NCBI RefSeq assembly: GCF_013409505.1
Contig: NZ_JACCBN010000001.1
Location: forward strand, 4,588,001-4,652,000
DNA length: 64,000 nucleotides
Reading direction: 5' to 3'
Origin: Actinomycetospora corticicola
GTDB taxonomy: Bacteria > Actinomycetota > Actinomycetes > Mycobacteriales > Pseudonocardiaceae
Made by a program: the position numbers and the translations under genes. Shown here piece by piece: positions 23,975-32,395 of this stretch (position 1 is the stretch's first letter; each line of letters starts with the position of its first letter). Below the pieces are notes generated by a model. That model saw nothing but the letters and a program-made list of their open reading frames with translations. It did no database searches and was not told the origin of the DNA.

Positions 23975-25216
23975 TCAGCCCTGGGCGCGGAACAGCAGCG
24001 CCGAGTGTCCGACCCGGATGGTGTCGCCGTCGGCGAGCTGCCAGGTCTGCACCGGGGTGCCGTTGACCGTGGTCCCGTTGGTGGACCCGAGGTCGGACAG
24101 GGTGGCCTGCTGGCCGTCCCAGCTGATCTCGAGGTGCCGGCGGGAGACGCCGGTGTCGGCGAGCCGGAACTGCGCGTCCTGGCCGCGGCCGATCACGTTC
24201 GCACCCTGCACGAGCTGGTAGCTGCGGTTCGAGCCGTCGTCCAGCGTCAGCGTCGCGGTCATCTGGCGGGTCTGGACGCCGCCGTAGCCCTGCTGGCCGT
24301 ACTGGTCGTACCCGCCCTGCTGCTGGCCGTAGGGGTCGTACCCCTGCTGGCCGTAGCCCTGCTGCTGGCCGTACGGGTCCTGGGCGTAGCCCTGGGGCTG
24401 GCCGTAGCCCTGCTGCTGGCCGTAGGGGTCGTAGCCCTGGGGCTGGCCGTAGCCCTGCTGCTGGCCGTAGGGGTCGTAGCCCTGGGGCTGGCCGTAGCCC
24501 TGCTGCTGGCCGTAGGGGTCGTACCCCTGCTGCTGCCCGTACTGGTCGTAGCCCGGCTGCTGGCCGTAGCCCTGCTGCTGGCCGTAGGGGTCGTGGCCCT
24601 GCTGGGGGTAGCCCTGCTGCTGGCCGTACGGGTCCTGCCCGTAGCCCTGCTGGGGGTAGCCCTGCTGGGGGTAGCCCTGCTGCTGCTGGCCGTACGGGTC
24701 CTGCCCGTAGCCCTGCTGCTGCTGCTGCGGGTGACCCTGCTGGCCGTAGCCGCGCTGGTCCTGCTCCTCCGGGTACCGACCGGGTGCCTGGCTCATGGGG
24801 TGCTCTCCTGCGGATCGGGGGCTCGCGGTCCGCTGCCGCGACGCGTCGGGGTCAACGGACGACTTGGTGCGGAACTGTCCCGTGTGCAGCGCGTCGGAAC
24901 GCTCCAGAGAGACTACGACCTCACCGTATGTCTCCCACCCGCCCTCTGTGAGGTGCTCCTCGACGCAGTCGATCAGCGAGTGGGTGATGGTCTCTTCGTC
25001 CCCGGCCAACCGATCGTGATCGGCAGGGCTGAGCGCCACCGTGTAGTGATTGGGCGCCAGTTGACGCCCACCGGCCAAGACTCGCACGTTGTCCTCCGCC
25101 TCCCGGCGGAGGGCCTGTGCGATCTCCTGGGGAACGACCTTGCCGCCGAAGACCCGCGCGAAGGTGTCACCCACCAGACCCTCGAGCTTGCGCTCGAAGC
25201 GCTGTGCGCGACCCAC
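23975..25216 (-). CDS. fhaA: FHA-domain protein FhaA with DUF3662 and a long Gln/Tyr/Gly repeat linker
   Basis: A 413-residue cytosolic adaptor. Residues 1-115 are the DUF3662 domain ([35 protein letters not shown]). Residues about 140-310 are a low-complexity linker built from [15 protein letters not shown]-like units. Residues about 320-410 are the FHA domain ([32 protein letters not shown]). FhaA binds phosphorylated partners of PknA/PknB, such as the peptidoglycan flippase regulator MviN in mycobacteria. The GTG at 25214-25216 follows a GGAGGAGGG site and begins the conserved [11 protein letters not shown]. It is the first gene of the operon. Confidence 0.94.
   Translation of the reverse strand: MGRAQRFERKLEGLVGDTFARVFGGKVVPQEIAQALRREAEDNVRVLAGGRQLAPNHYTVALSPADHDRLAGDEETITHSLIDCVEEHLTEGGWETYGEVVVSLERSDALHTGQFRTKSSVDPDASRQRTASPRSAGEHPMSQAPGRYPEEQDQRGYGQQGHPQQQQQGYGQDPYGQQQQGYPQQGYPQQGYGQDPYGQQQGYPQQGHDPYGQQQGYGQQPGYDQYGQQQGYDPYGQQQGYGQPQGYDPYGQQQGYGQPQGYDPYGQQQGYGQPQGYAQDPYGQQQGYGQQGYDPYGQQQGGYDQYGQQGYGGVQTRQMTATLTLDDGSNRSYQLVQGANVIGRGQDAQFRLADTGVSRRHLEISWDGQQATLSDLGSTNGTTVNGTPVQTWQLADGDTIRVGHSALLFRAQG
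24286..24762. repeat. Tandem coding repeats in fhaA
   Basis: The minus-strand gene holds back-to-back variants of units encoding [16 protein letters not shown] and YPQQGY, nearly identical at DNA level over stretches of 48 bp or more (for example around 24410-24520). All are in frame, so unit number can change without breaking the gene. It is a likely spot for strain-to-strain length change and for assembly error. Confidence 0.85.
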
Positions 25217-25392
25217 CCGCGATCCCTCCTCCGGCTCGCTCGTCCGACCTTCCGTCCCGGCCGGAGTGTCGCCACACCGCACGGGACACCTCGATGGTAT
25301 CGGTCGGGCAACGGCCGGCGTTGACCTCCTTCGGGGTGGGGTTCGGCGGGGGTGCTACGGTTCTCCCGTCGATCACCGGTCGGCACCACTCC

Positions 25393-25475
25393 GGGCGAGT
25401 GGCGGAATGGCAGACGCGCACGGTTCAGGTCCGTGTATCCGAAAGGATGTGGGGGTTCAACTCCCCCCTCGCCCA
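25393..25475 (+). tRNA. tRNA-Leu, anticodon CAG
   Basis: The acceptor arms GGGCGAG and CTCGCCC pair fully, with A as discriminator base at 25475. The anticodon stem CACGG/CCGTG holds the loop TTCAGGT, giving CAG. A long variable arm (TATCCGAAAGGAT) marks a class II tRNA and the T arm is GGGGG-TTCAACT-CCCCC. The 3' CCA is not encoded. A leucine tRNA upstream of fhaA is also found in mycobacteria. Confidence 0.95.
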
Positions 25476-25595
25476 CACTGAGTCTTTCCTCTTGACCGCA
25501 CCGCGGTCGCGATGCGCGTGCCGCCTGACCCTGACCGTCCTCCGGGAGCTCTTCCCGACGTCAGGTGCTTCCCGGACCGCTGGCAGGCTGCGGTC

Positions 25596-26633
25596 ATGCC
25601 GCTCGCGCACAAGATCTGCGATCTGACCGGTCCCGGCATCACCGACCGCTTCGGCGTCGGCGGGACCGACCTCGGCGCCACCGTCCGCGCGCCGGACGGT
25701 CGCCTGGTCTCGGTGTTCGGTGACACGTTCGAGATCGCAGGGGTCGGCGGGCCCGGCTGGCGCTCCCCGGTGGTGCTCTTCGCCGACCCCTCCTCGGTGG
25801 CGACCGGCCTGCGCTGGACCGGGTGCGCCGGCGAGGACGGCTACGCCCAGCAGGTCGTCGGCTACCGCCACAAGGGCCTGCGGCGGATGGGCACCTCGAT
25901 GCTGTCGCTGCGCCGGATCTCGACGGTCCTGCCGACGGACATGATCACGCTCGGGGACGACGTGTGGCTGCACGTCATGGCCTGCCGCGAACTCGGGCAC
26001 CCGCGCGCGACCGAGCTGCACCGCTCCCGCGACTCCGGGGCGACCTGGGAGCCCGCCGACGTCCGCTGGCCGGGGGACCACCACGGCGGGCTGTTCCAGA
26101 TGCTCACCTGGGAGACCGACGGCACCTGGGTCTACGTCCTGACGACGAGCTTCCAGCGCGCCCACGGCCTGCTGCTGCACCGCGTCCCCGTCGACCGGCT
26201 CGACGACGCGAGCGCCTGGGAGGGCTGGGGCTTCGACGGCGCGACGTGGGACTGGGGGCGCTCGCCGACCGAGGTGCTCCCCGGGGCCTTCGGGGAGATG
26301 TCGCTGCGGCGGGTGCCGGACGCGAGCGGCCGCGAGTGGTGGCTGCTCGTCGTCTTCGACGCCGGGAACTACCGGATCGACGCGCTGCTGCTCGACCACC
26401 CGACCGCGAACCTGCACACCGCCCCGCGCACGACCGTGGTCGCCGGTGCCGGGTGGGGCGACGAGGACCACGCCGGTGGTCGGGTCGCCCAGCTCTACGG
26501 CGGCTACACGGTGCCGGGCTCGACGGTGGAGGACCTGCACCTGGTGGTCAGCCAGTGGAAGACCGACACCAACTGGCCGTACAAGGCCATGCAGTTCCGG
26601 GTCGACCTGTCGGAGCTGCTCCCCACCCGGTGA
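25596..26633 (+). CDS. DUF4185 domain-containing protein
   Basis: A 345-residue protein of beta-propeller look, with repeated aromatic strands such as RLVSVFGDTFEIAGVGGPGW, LGDDVWLHVMACRELG, HRSRDSGATWEPADVRW and LYGGYTVPGSTVEDLHLVVS. The DUF4185 family is common in actinobacteria and may act on or bind sugars; function is not known. No signal peptide is seen from the ATG at 25596. An ATG at 25512 would add 28 unlikely residues. A palindromic repeat follows right after its stop. Confidence 0.72.
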   Translation: MPLAHKICDLTGPGITDRFGVGGTDLGATVRAPDGRLVSVFGDTFEIAGVGGPGWRSPVVLFADPSSVATGLRWTGCAGEDGYAQQVVGYRHKGLRRMGTSMLSLRRISTVLPTDMITLGDDVWLHVMACRELGHPRATELHRSRDSGATWEPADVRWPGDHHGGLFQMLTWETDGTWVYVLTTSFQRAHGLLLHRVPVDRLDDASAWEGWGFDGATWDWGRSPTEVLPGAFGEMSLRRVPDASGREWWLLVVFDAGNYRIDALLLDHPTANLHTAPRTTVVAGAGWGDEDHAGGRVAQLYGGYTVPGSTVEDLHLVVSQWKTDTNWPYKAMQFRVDLSELLPTR

Positions 26634-26683
26634 GCGAACGGCACTCTCGCGCACAGAGATGCTGCGGAGGTGCCGCTCGTTCG
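26634..26683 (+). repeat. Dispersed palindromic repeat, copy B
   Basis: Begins the base after the DUF4185 stop. Arms cgaacggcac and gtgccgctcg flank the core CGCGCACAGAGATGCTGCG, same orientation as copies A and E. It fills the gap between two convergent genes and could end transcription from both sides. Confidence 0.88.
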
Positions 26684-26715
26684 GGCCGGGGGTGCGGCCG
26701 ACCGGTCTAGACCCA

Positions 26716-27750
26716 TTAGCGGCCGGTGCCGCTCCAGTCGGCGCCGGCTCCTTCGATGACGGGGGAGCGGCCGAGCAGGGGGCGCCACCAGGCCTCGTTG
26801 GCGCGGTACCAGGCGACGGTGTCGGCGATCCCGTCGGTCCACTCCACGGCGGGGGCCCAGCCGAGCTCGGTGCGCAGCTTGGTGGAGTCGAGCAGGTAGC
26901 GCCGGTCGTGCGAGGGCCGGTCGGGGACGATCGTCTTGAGCTCCGGGCCCAGTCCGAGTGCGCCGAGGACGGTGTCGGCGATGCCCTCGATGTCGACCTC
27001 GGTGCCCGACCCGACGTTGTAGGTCTCCCCGACCCGGCCGTGGTGGATGACCCGGTCGATCGCGGAGGCGTGGTCGGAGACGTGCAGCCACTCGCGGCGG
27101 TTCTTGGTCGAGGCGTAGAGCGGCAGCGCCTCCCCGGCCAGGGCCCTCGTCGTGAACAGCGGGATGACCTTCTCGGGGAACTGGAAGGGCCCGTAGTTGT
27201 TCGAGCAGTTGGTGATGGTGACCGGGACGTCGTAGGTGAACCCGTAGGAGCGCACGACGTGGTCGCCGCCGGCCTTGGCGGCGTTGTAGGGGGTCCGCGG
27301 GAGGTAGGGGGAGTCCTCGGTGAACGCCTCGTCGGCGTCCAGCGAGAGGTCGCCGTAGACCTCGCAGGTGGAGATGTGGTGGAACCGCGAGACCCCGACG
27401 CGGCGGACGGCCTCGAGCAGGCCCTGGGTGCCGGTGACGTTGGTGGCGAAGAAGTCGCCGGGGCGCAGGATCGCCAGCGAGTTGTGCGACTCGGCGGCGA
27501 AGTTGACCACCACGTCCACCGAATGGGCGCGCAGCAGGTGCGCGACGAGGTCGGTGTTGCCGATCGAGCCGTGGACGAACTCGACACCGTCGAGGAGCTC
27601 GCCGTCGGGACCGTTGAGCGACTCCCGCACGCCGGCGTAGGTCAGCGCGTCCAGGGCGACGATCCGGTCACCGGGGTGCACGGCGCGCCAGTAGCGGACG
27701 AAGTTGGACCCGATGAAACCGGCTGCACCGGTGACGAGGACGGTGGACAC
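26716..27750 (-). CDS. NAD-dependent dTDP-glucose 4,6-dehydratase-like nucleotide-sugar enzyme
   Basis: A 344-residue extended SDR. It has VLVTGAAGFIGSNFVRYW, VVVNFAAESHNSLAILRP, the Ser in HHISTCEVYGDL, the YNAAKAGGDHVV active site and NCSNNYGPFQFPEKVIPLF, which is the RfbB/RmlB pattern (usual RmlB has AAESHVDRS; here SHNSLA). The GTG at 27748-27750 has AGGAG eight bases upstream. It likely removes water from an NDP-hexose to give a 4-keto-6-deoxy sugar, or acts as an epimerase on a related sugar. There are no other sugar-pathway genes adjacent. Confidence 0.8.
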   Translation of the reverse strand: MSTVLVTGAAGFIGSNFVRYWRAVHPGDRIVALDALTYAGVRESLNGPDGELLDGVEFVHGSIGNTDLVAHLLRAHSVDVVVNFAAESHNSLAILRPGDFFATNVTGTQGLLEAVRRVGVSRFHHISTCEVYGDLSLDADEAFTEDSPYLPRTPYNAAKAGGDHVVRSYGFTYDVPVTITNCSNNYGPFQFPEKVIPLFTTRALAGEALPLYASTKNRREWLHVSDHASAIDRVIHHGRVGETYNVGSGTEVDIEGIADTVLGALGLGPELKTIVPDRPSHDRRYLLDSTKLRTELGWAPAVEWTDGIADTVAWYRANEAWWRPLLGRSPVIEGAGADWSGTGR

Positions 27751-27886
27751 TCGGATTCTCCTGGTGCATTCGGGGCCTTGACGAGCGCTCCCGAACCTAA
27801 CGGACCGCGCCCGACGGCCGGTCGAGCCGGTGCGGCACCCTGGACACCGGCTTCCCCGACGACCCCGACGACCTCCCGAGGACGGC

Positions 27887-29188
27887 ATGCACGACGCACG
27901 GACGTTGATCGAGCTCGGTGACGAGGCGGTCCGCCGCCTCGCGCGACGCGGGTACACGCTGGACCTCGCGGGCCTCGAGGCGATGTCCGCGCGGCGCAAC
28001 TCCTCGATCGCCCGCGCCGACGACCTGCGCGCCGAGTCGAAGCGCGTCGCCGCCGAGGTCGGCCGGGTCGCGCGGGAGAACCAGGGGCAGGGCGAGGAGG
28101 TCGAGAAGCTCAAGACCCGCGCCCGGGAGATCAAGGACGAGATCCGGACCGCGGAGGCCGAGACCGAGGCGGCCGAGGAGGCGCTGCGCGAGGTCCTGCT
28201 CGCGATCCCCAACCTCCCCGACGACGAGACCCCCGACGGCGACTCCGACGCGGACGCCGTCGAGGTCCGCCGCTGGGGCACGCCGCCCGAGTTCGGGTTC
28301 GGGGCCAAGGACCACGTCGACCTCGGCGAGGCGATGGGCATCCTCGACTTCGGGCGGGCCGCGAAGCTCTCCGGCGCGCGGTTCAGCGTCGCGAAGGGGC
28401 CCGGCGCCGTCCTCGAGCGCGCCCTCGCCACCTTCTTCCTGACGATGCACACCGCGCGCCACGGCTACACCGAGTTCTCGGTGCCCTACCTCGTCACCCG
28501 CGAGACGATGACCGGGACGGGACAGCTGCCCAAGTTCGAGGAGGACCTGTTCCGGACGGGCACCACCGACCGGAGCCTCTACCTCATCCCGACGGCGGAG
28601 GTGTCCCTCACCAACCTGCACGCCGACGAGATGCTCGACGCCGACGCCCTGCCGCTGGCCTACACCGCGTACACGCCGTGCTTCCGGTCCGAGGCCGGCA
28701 GCTACGGGCGGGACACCCGGGGGCTGCTGCGGCTGCACCAGTTCTCGAAGGTCGAGATGGTGCGGTTCTGCCGCGCGGAGGAGTCGGGCACCGAGCTCGA
28801 GCTCATGGTGTCGCACGCGGAGAACTGCCTGCAGGCGCTCGGGCTCGCCTACCGGGTGGTGCGCCTCGCCGCGGGCGACATGGGCTTCGCGGCCCGCACG
28901 ACCTACGACCTCGAGGTGTGGCTGCCCAGCCAGGGCACGTTCCGCGAGATCTCGTCCTGCTCGGACTGCGGCACGTTCCAGTCGCGGCGCGCCGCGATCC
29001 GGGCGAAGGACGCCCAGGGCGGGCGGGCGCAGGTCGCGACGCTGAACGGCTCGGGGCTGCCCATCGGCCGGGCGATGGCGGCGCTGCTCGAGCAGTACCA
29101 GGCCGAGGACGGGTCGGTGAGCATCCCGGAGGTCCTCCACCCCTTCACGGGGTTCCGCCGGATCCTCGCCGACGGAACCACCGAGTAG
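27887..29188 (+). CDS. serS: Seryl-tRNA synthetase
   Basis: A 433-residue class II synthetase. Residues 1-110 form the two-helix tRNA-binding arm (rich in AESKRVAAEVGRVAREN). The catalytic core has motif 2 (CFRSEAGSYGRDTRGLLRLHQF; shown in part), the serine-site TAEVSLTNLH and motif 3 (NGSGLPIGRAMAALLE). It charges tRNA-Ser with serine. The ATG at 27887 follows GAGG. It ends 4 bp from the stop of the convergent thioesterase. Confidence 0.96.
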   Translation: MHDARTLIELGDEAVRRLARRGYTLDLAGLEAMSARRNSSIARADDLRAESKRVAAEVGRVARENQGQGEEVEKLKTRAREIKDEIRTAEAETEAAEEALREVLLAIPNLPDDETPDGDSDADAVEVRRWGTPPEFGFGAKDHVDLGEAMGILDFGRAAKLSGARFSVAKGPGAVLERALATFFLTMHTARHGYTEFSVPYLVTRETMTGTGQLPKFEEDLFRTGTTDRSLYLIPTAEVSLTNLHADEMLDADALPLAYTAYTPCFRSEAGSYGRDTRGLLRLHQFSKVEMVRFCRAEESGTELELMVSHAENCLQALGLAYRVVRLAAGDMGFAARTTYDLEVWLPSQGTFREISSCSDCGTFQSRRAAIRAKDAQGGRAQVATLNGSGLPIGRAMAALLEQYQAEDGSVSIPEVLHPFTGFRRILADGTTE

Positions 29189-29192
29189 GGCG

Positions 29193-30014
29193 TCAGCGGC
29201 GGACCGCGGCGAGCTGGGACGCCTGGCCGACCAGGCGGCCGGTGGTGTCCCAGACCTCGCAGCGCTCGTGCATGCGGTCGCCGACCAGGTGGTCGAGCCA
29301 CTGGGTGACGCGCAGCGGGCCGGGCGCCGGCACGGCGTGCACGTGCGCGGTCAGCGACATCGTCGGCGACCAGCCGAAGAGGCCGAGGTCGAAACAGGCC
29401 GGCGGCAGGATGTCGAGGGCGACCAGCAGGCCGACCGGGGTCCACGGCTCGCGGGTGTCGAGCTCGGCCCAGCCGGTGAGGCGGCCCTCGCCGGTCGGGC
29501 GGCCGACCAGGAACCCGGTGCACGCCGGGTCCAGGCGGGTGTCGACCACCCGCATGATCGGGAGCCCGCCGCGGCCGTCCTCGGTGGTCTCGGGGCGTCG
29601 CTCGCAGGCCTCGAACGGCGTCACCGGGATCGGCCCGGGCGACACGTCGCCCTCGTGCGGGGCCGGGTCCGGGGCGTCGCCGAGCACCATGGCCGCCTCG
29701 ACGCAGGGCCGGCCGTCCTGGCTCAGCAGGACCCGGACCTGGCTCGCGCCGCGGCCCCGACGCAGGACGGTGACCTCCACGTCGGCCGGACCGGGGTCGG
29801 GGGCGCGCAGGAAGGTCCCGGTGACCGCCTGCGGGAACGCGTGTCCGGCGTCCCCGGCCTCGGGGGACAGCTCGTCGACGGCGGCCTGCGCGAGCACCGC
29901 GAGCAGGTAGCCGCCGTGGAGCTTGGGGCCGATGCCCCACTGCTCGTCGAGGACGAGCGCGCGGCGGCCCTCCCCGGTGGACGAGGAGGCGACCGCCTTG
30001 GCGAGGTCCAGCAT
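29193..30014 (-). CDS. Acyl-CoA thioesterase family protein (double hot-dog)
   Basis: A 273-residue protein of the TesB-like/4HBT_3 type. The first half has WGIGPKLHGGYLLAVLAQAA and PQAVTGTFLRAPDPGPADVEV, the second has FEACERRPE and LPPACFDLGLFGWSPTMSL, consistent with two hot-dog folds. It probably hydrolyses an acyl-CoA, substrate unknown. The ATG shares one base with the stop of the upstream antitoxin-like gene (TGATG), so the two are co-translated, a pairing with no obvious functional sense. Confidence 0.75.
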   Translation of the reverse strand: MLDLAKAVASSSTGEGRRALVLDEQWGIGPKLHGGYLLAVLAQAAVDELSPEAGDAGHAFPQAVTGTFLRAPDPGPADVEVTVLRRGRGASQVRVLLSQDGRPCVEAAMVLGDAPDPAPHEGDVSPGPIPVTPFEACERRPETTEDGRGGLPIMRVVDTRLDPACTGFLVGRPTGEGRLTGWAELDTREPWTPVGLLVALDILPPACFDLGLFGWSPTMSLTAHVHAVPAPGPLRVTQWLDHLVGDRMHERCEVWDTTGRLVGQASQLAAVRR

Positions 30015-30517
30015 CAGACCTGCGGGGGACGCGGCGCGTCCGGGTCCGGGGCCGTGAAGTCCGGCCGGGGCATGCTCGGCCGGGTCGGCGCGTCCGACGG
30101 CGGCGGCGAGGCGGGCCGGGTCGTCGGCGCCGGGTCACCGGCGGAGGCGCCGGGGCCGGCGGGGGCCGTGAAGCCGTCCGGGCCCGCGGGCGGTGCGGTC
30201 GCCGGGGGCGGCGGGGTGGCCGCCCCGCCGGGTGCGGGGTCGCCGGCGGTGGCGCCCGGCGCGTGCGGCTCCCCGGAGGTGGCCGCGCCCTGGCTCGCGA
30301 CCCAGCCCACGCCCTCGTCGACCTTGGCCTGCGCCCGGCCGATCTGGTCGGAGTACTTGCCGCCGGTCTTCTCGTCGACCCAGCGGGCGGCCTTGCCGAG
30401 CACCGCGCTGATGGTGTCCTGGTTCTCGGACACCTTCTGACCGACCGTGTCACGCAGGTCGGACGCCATCTGCTTGCCCTGACGGGCGAGCTCGTCGCGG
30501 TCCATGGTCTTCCCCAT
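30014..30517 (-). CDS. MT0933/Rv0909-type antitoxin-like protein with Pro-rich tail
   Basis: A 167-residue protein. Residues 1-75 match the MT0933-like antitoxin pattern, with VSENQDTISAVLGKAARWVD and EKTGGKYSDQIGRAQAKVDE. The remaining 90 residues are Pro/Ala/Gly-rich and disordered, which is unusual for a family that is normally about 60-90 residues. In mycobacteria the family partner is an SRPBCC-fold toxin; none is present here and the downstream gene is a thioesterase. The ATG at 30515-30517 is used; a second ATG four codons on is equally good. Confidence 0.68.
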   Translation of the reverse strand: MGKTMDRDELARQGKQMASDLRDTVGQKVSENQDTISAVLGKAARWVDEKTGGKYSDQIGRAQAKVDEGVGWVASQGAATSGEPHAPGATAGDPAPGGAATPPPPATAPPAGPDGFTAPAGPGASAGDPAPTTRPASPPPSDAPTRPSMPRPDFTAPDPDAPRPPQV

Positions 30518-30787
30518 CCGTCGAACGGCCGCCGTCCCTGCCGACCTCCCGGCGACCCGGGCGTGGAGTCTAGCGAGGTCGACCGTTCGGAACGGGGTGT
30601 CACGAGACGGTCACGCGGAGGTCATCACCGGGTCGCGAGGGGCCCGAGTGACGGGGTGCCGACACCGCGCGGGAAGCGACACGGCACGATGGGGCCCGGG
30701 GCGTCCGGCACAGCCACGCGCCCGGACGCAATGCGGCCCGGTGCTCCCGGGGCCGGTGAGCGGTGACGACGAGGAGGCACGCGGGCG

Positions 30788-32269
30788 GTGAGTTCGACGG
30801 AGGCGGGACCCCCGTCCACCGTGGGTGCGGGCCGGTACACCCTCGGCGACCTCATCGGTCGCGGCGGCGCGGCGGAGGTCTACCGCGCGCGTGACGAGCT
30901 GCTCGGCCGCGACGTCGCGGTGAAGCTGTTCCCGGCCGGCGTCGGGGAGGCCGACGAGTCCCGGCGTCAGCGCGAGGTCCAGACGCTCGCGGGCATGAAC
31001 CACCCCGGTCTCGTGACGATCTACGACGTCGGCGCCGAGGGCAGCCGCGCGTACTTCGTCATGCAGCTCATCGAGGGCGAGTCGCTCGCCGACCGGATTC
31101 GCTCCGGCCCGCTGCGGCCCGGCGACGTCGTCGCCCTGGGCGCGGCGCTGGGCGACGCGCTGACCTACGTGCACCGCCACGGCGTCGTGCACCGCGACAT
31201 CAAGCCCGGCAACGTCCTGCTCGACACCGAGGGCCGGCCCCACCTGTCGGACTTCGGGATCGCGGTCCTCGCCGACGCCACGAACATCACCGCCACCGGC
31301 ATGGTGATCGGCACCGCGTCGTACCTCTCCCCGGAGCAGGTCCGCGGCCAGCCGGTCGGCCCCGCCTCGGACGTCTACGCGCTGGGTCTGGTACTCCTCG
31401 AGTGCATCACGGCCCGCCGCGAGTACCCCGGGAACGCCCTCGAGGCGGCGGTGGCGCGCCTGCACCGCCCGCCGGACGTGCCGACCGACCTCCCGCCGGC
31501 CCTCTACGGCCTGCTGGTCGCGATGACCCGGGACGAGCCCGCGGAGCGGCCGACGACCGAGCAGGTCGTGGGCGAACTGCGGACCATCTCCCGCGAGGCC
31601 GGGATGGACGCCGAGACCGTGCTCGCACCCGCCCCGACGACGGGTACGGGCGCCACCTACGCGATGGGCCCGCCGATGGCGCCGCCCGGGACCGGCGCCA
31701 CGTACGCCATGAACCAGGGCGCCCCGCCCGGGTACGACCCCTACGGCGCCACGCAGCGCGTCGGCACCCCGCCCGGCGGCTACCCGCCGTACGGCTACCC
31801 GGCGGACGGACGCACCGCGGTCGTCGGCCCGGGGACCATGACGGGCGGGCCGTACGCGCCGCCGGAGCAGCGGCGCTCGAGCCGGGGCCCGATCATCGCG
31901 GCGATCGTCGCCGTCCTGCTGGTCGCGGGCGGTGTCGGCGCCTACGCGCTGTTCGGCAACAGCTCGACCGAGACGCCGGCCCCGGCGCCCACGTCGATCC
32001 CCGCTCCGGTCGAGACGACCACGACGACGACCCAGCAGGAGGAGACGACCACCCGTCGCCGCACCACCACGACGGTGCCGCCGACGACGGTCGCTCCCCC
32101 GCCGGTCACGACGACGGTCGCCCCGCCGCCCCCGGTGACCACCACCGACGCGCCGACCACGACGACGACCACACCGGCGAACGGTGGCGGCGGTGGCGGG
32201 CTCTTCCCGGGTGGCGGCAACGGCGGCTTCACCCGCGGCGGCGGTCAGGGCGAGGGCACCGGGAACTGA
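30788..32269 (+). CDS. Serine/threonine protein kinase with Thr-rich extracellular tail
   Basis: A 493-residue membrane kinase. The kinase domain (17-270) shows LIGRGGAAEVYRARD, VAVKLF, VVHRDIKPGNVLLD, LSDFGIAVLAD and IGTASYLSPEQVRG. A 100-residue Gly/Pro/Tyr-rich cytosolic linker, one span (IIAAIVAVLLVAGGVGAYALF) and a long Thr/Pro-rich, then Gly-rich outer tail follow. There is no PASTA domain. The GTG start has GAGGAGG upstream. What it senses is unknown; the tail resembles that of PknA and may reach into the wall. Confidence 0.9.
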   Translation: MSSTEAGPPSTVGAGRYTLGDLIGRGGAAEVYRARDELLGRDVAVKLFPAGVGEADESRRQREVQTLAGMNHPGLVTIYDVGAEGSRAYFVMQLIEGESLADRIRSGPLRPGDVVALGAALGDALTYVHRHGVVHRDIKPGNVLLDTEGRPHLSDFGIAVLADATNITATGMVIGTASYLSPEQVRGQPVGPASDVYALGLVLLECITARREYPGNALEAAVARLHRPPDVPTDLPPALYGLLVAMTRDEPAERPTTEQVVGELRTISREAGMDAETVLAPAPTTGTGATYAMGPPMAPPGTGATYAMNQGAPPGYDPYGATQRVGTPPGGYPPYGYPADGRTAVVGPGTMTGGPYAPPEQRRSSRGPIIAAIVAVLLVAGGVGAYALFGNSSTETPAPAPTSIPAPVETTTTTTQQEETTTRRRTTTTVPPTTVAPPPVTTTVAPPPPVTTTDAPTTTTTTPANGGGGGGLFPGGGNGGFTRGGGQGEGTGN

Positions 32270-32349
32270 CCGACCCGCTCACCCGCGAGGGTGACGTGGG
32301 GCAGGTTCCGGGCGCGGCCGAGCTGCCTGACGTGCACCTCGCGGTGCGC

Positions 32350-32390
32350 TTCCCGACGACGGGTCCGGCGCCCGCACCCGTCGTCGGGAA
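32350..32390. terminator. 15-bp hairpin between convergent kinase and GH65 genes
   Basis: Perfect arms ttcccgacgacgggt (32350-32364) and acccgtcgtcgggaa (32376-32390) with an 11-nt loop stand between the kinase stop (32269) and the GH65 stop (32396). The position and strength fit a bidirectional terminator. Confidence 0.7.
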
Positions 32391-32395
32391 GAGAG

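Noticed and set aside
24286-24762. Possible CRISPR-like array from regular repeats
   Set aside because: Units are back to back, in frame in fhaA and encode Tyr/Gln/Gly; no spacers.
31942-32232. Minus-strand Val/Gly-rich frame
   Set aside because: It is the antisense reading of the kinase Thr/Pro-rich tail.
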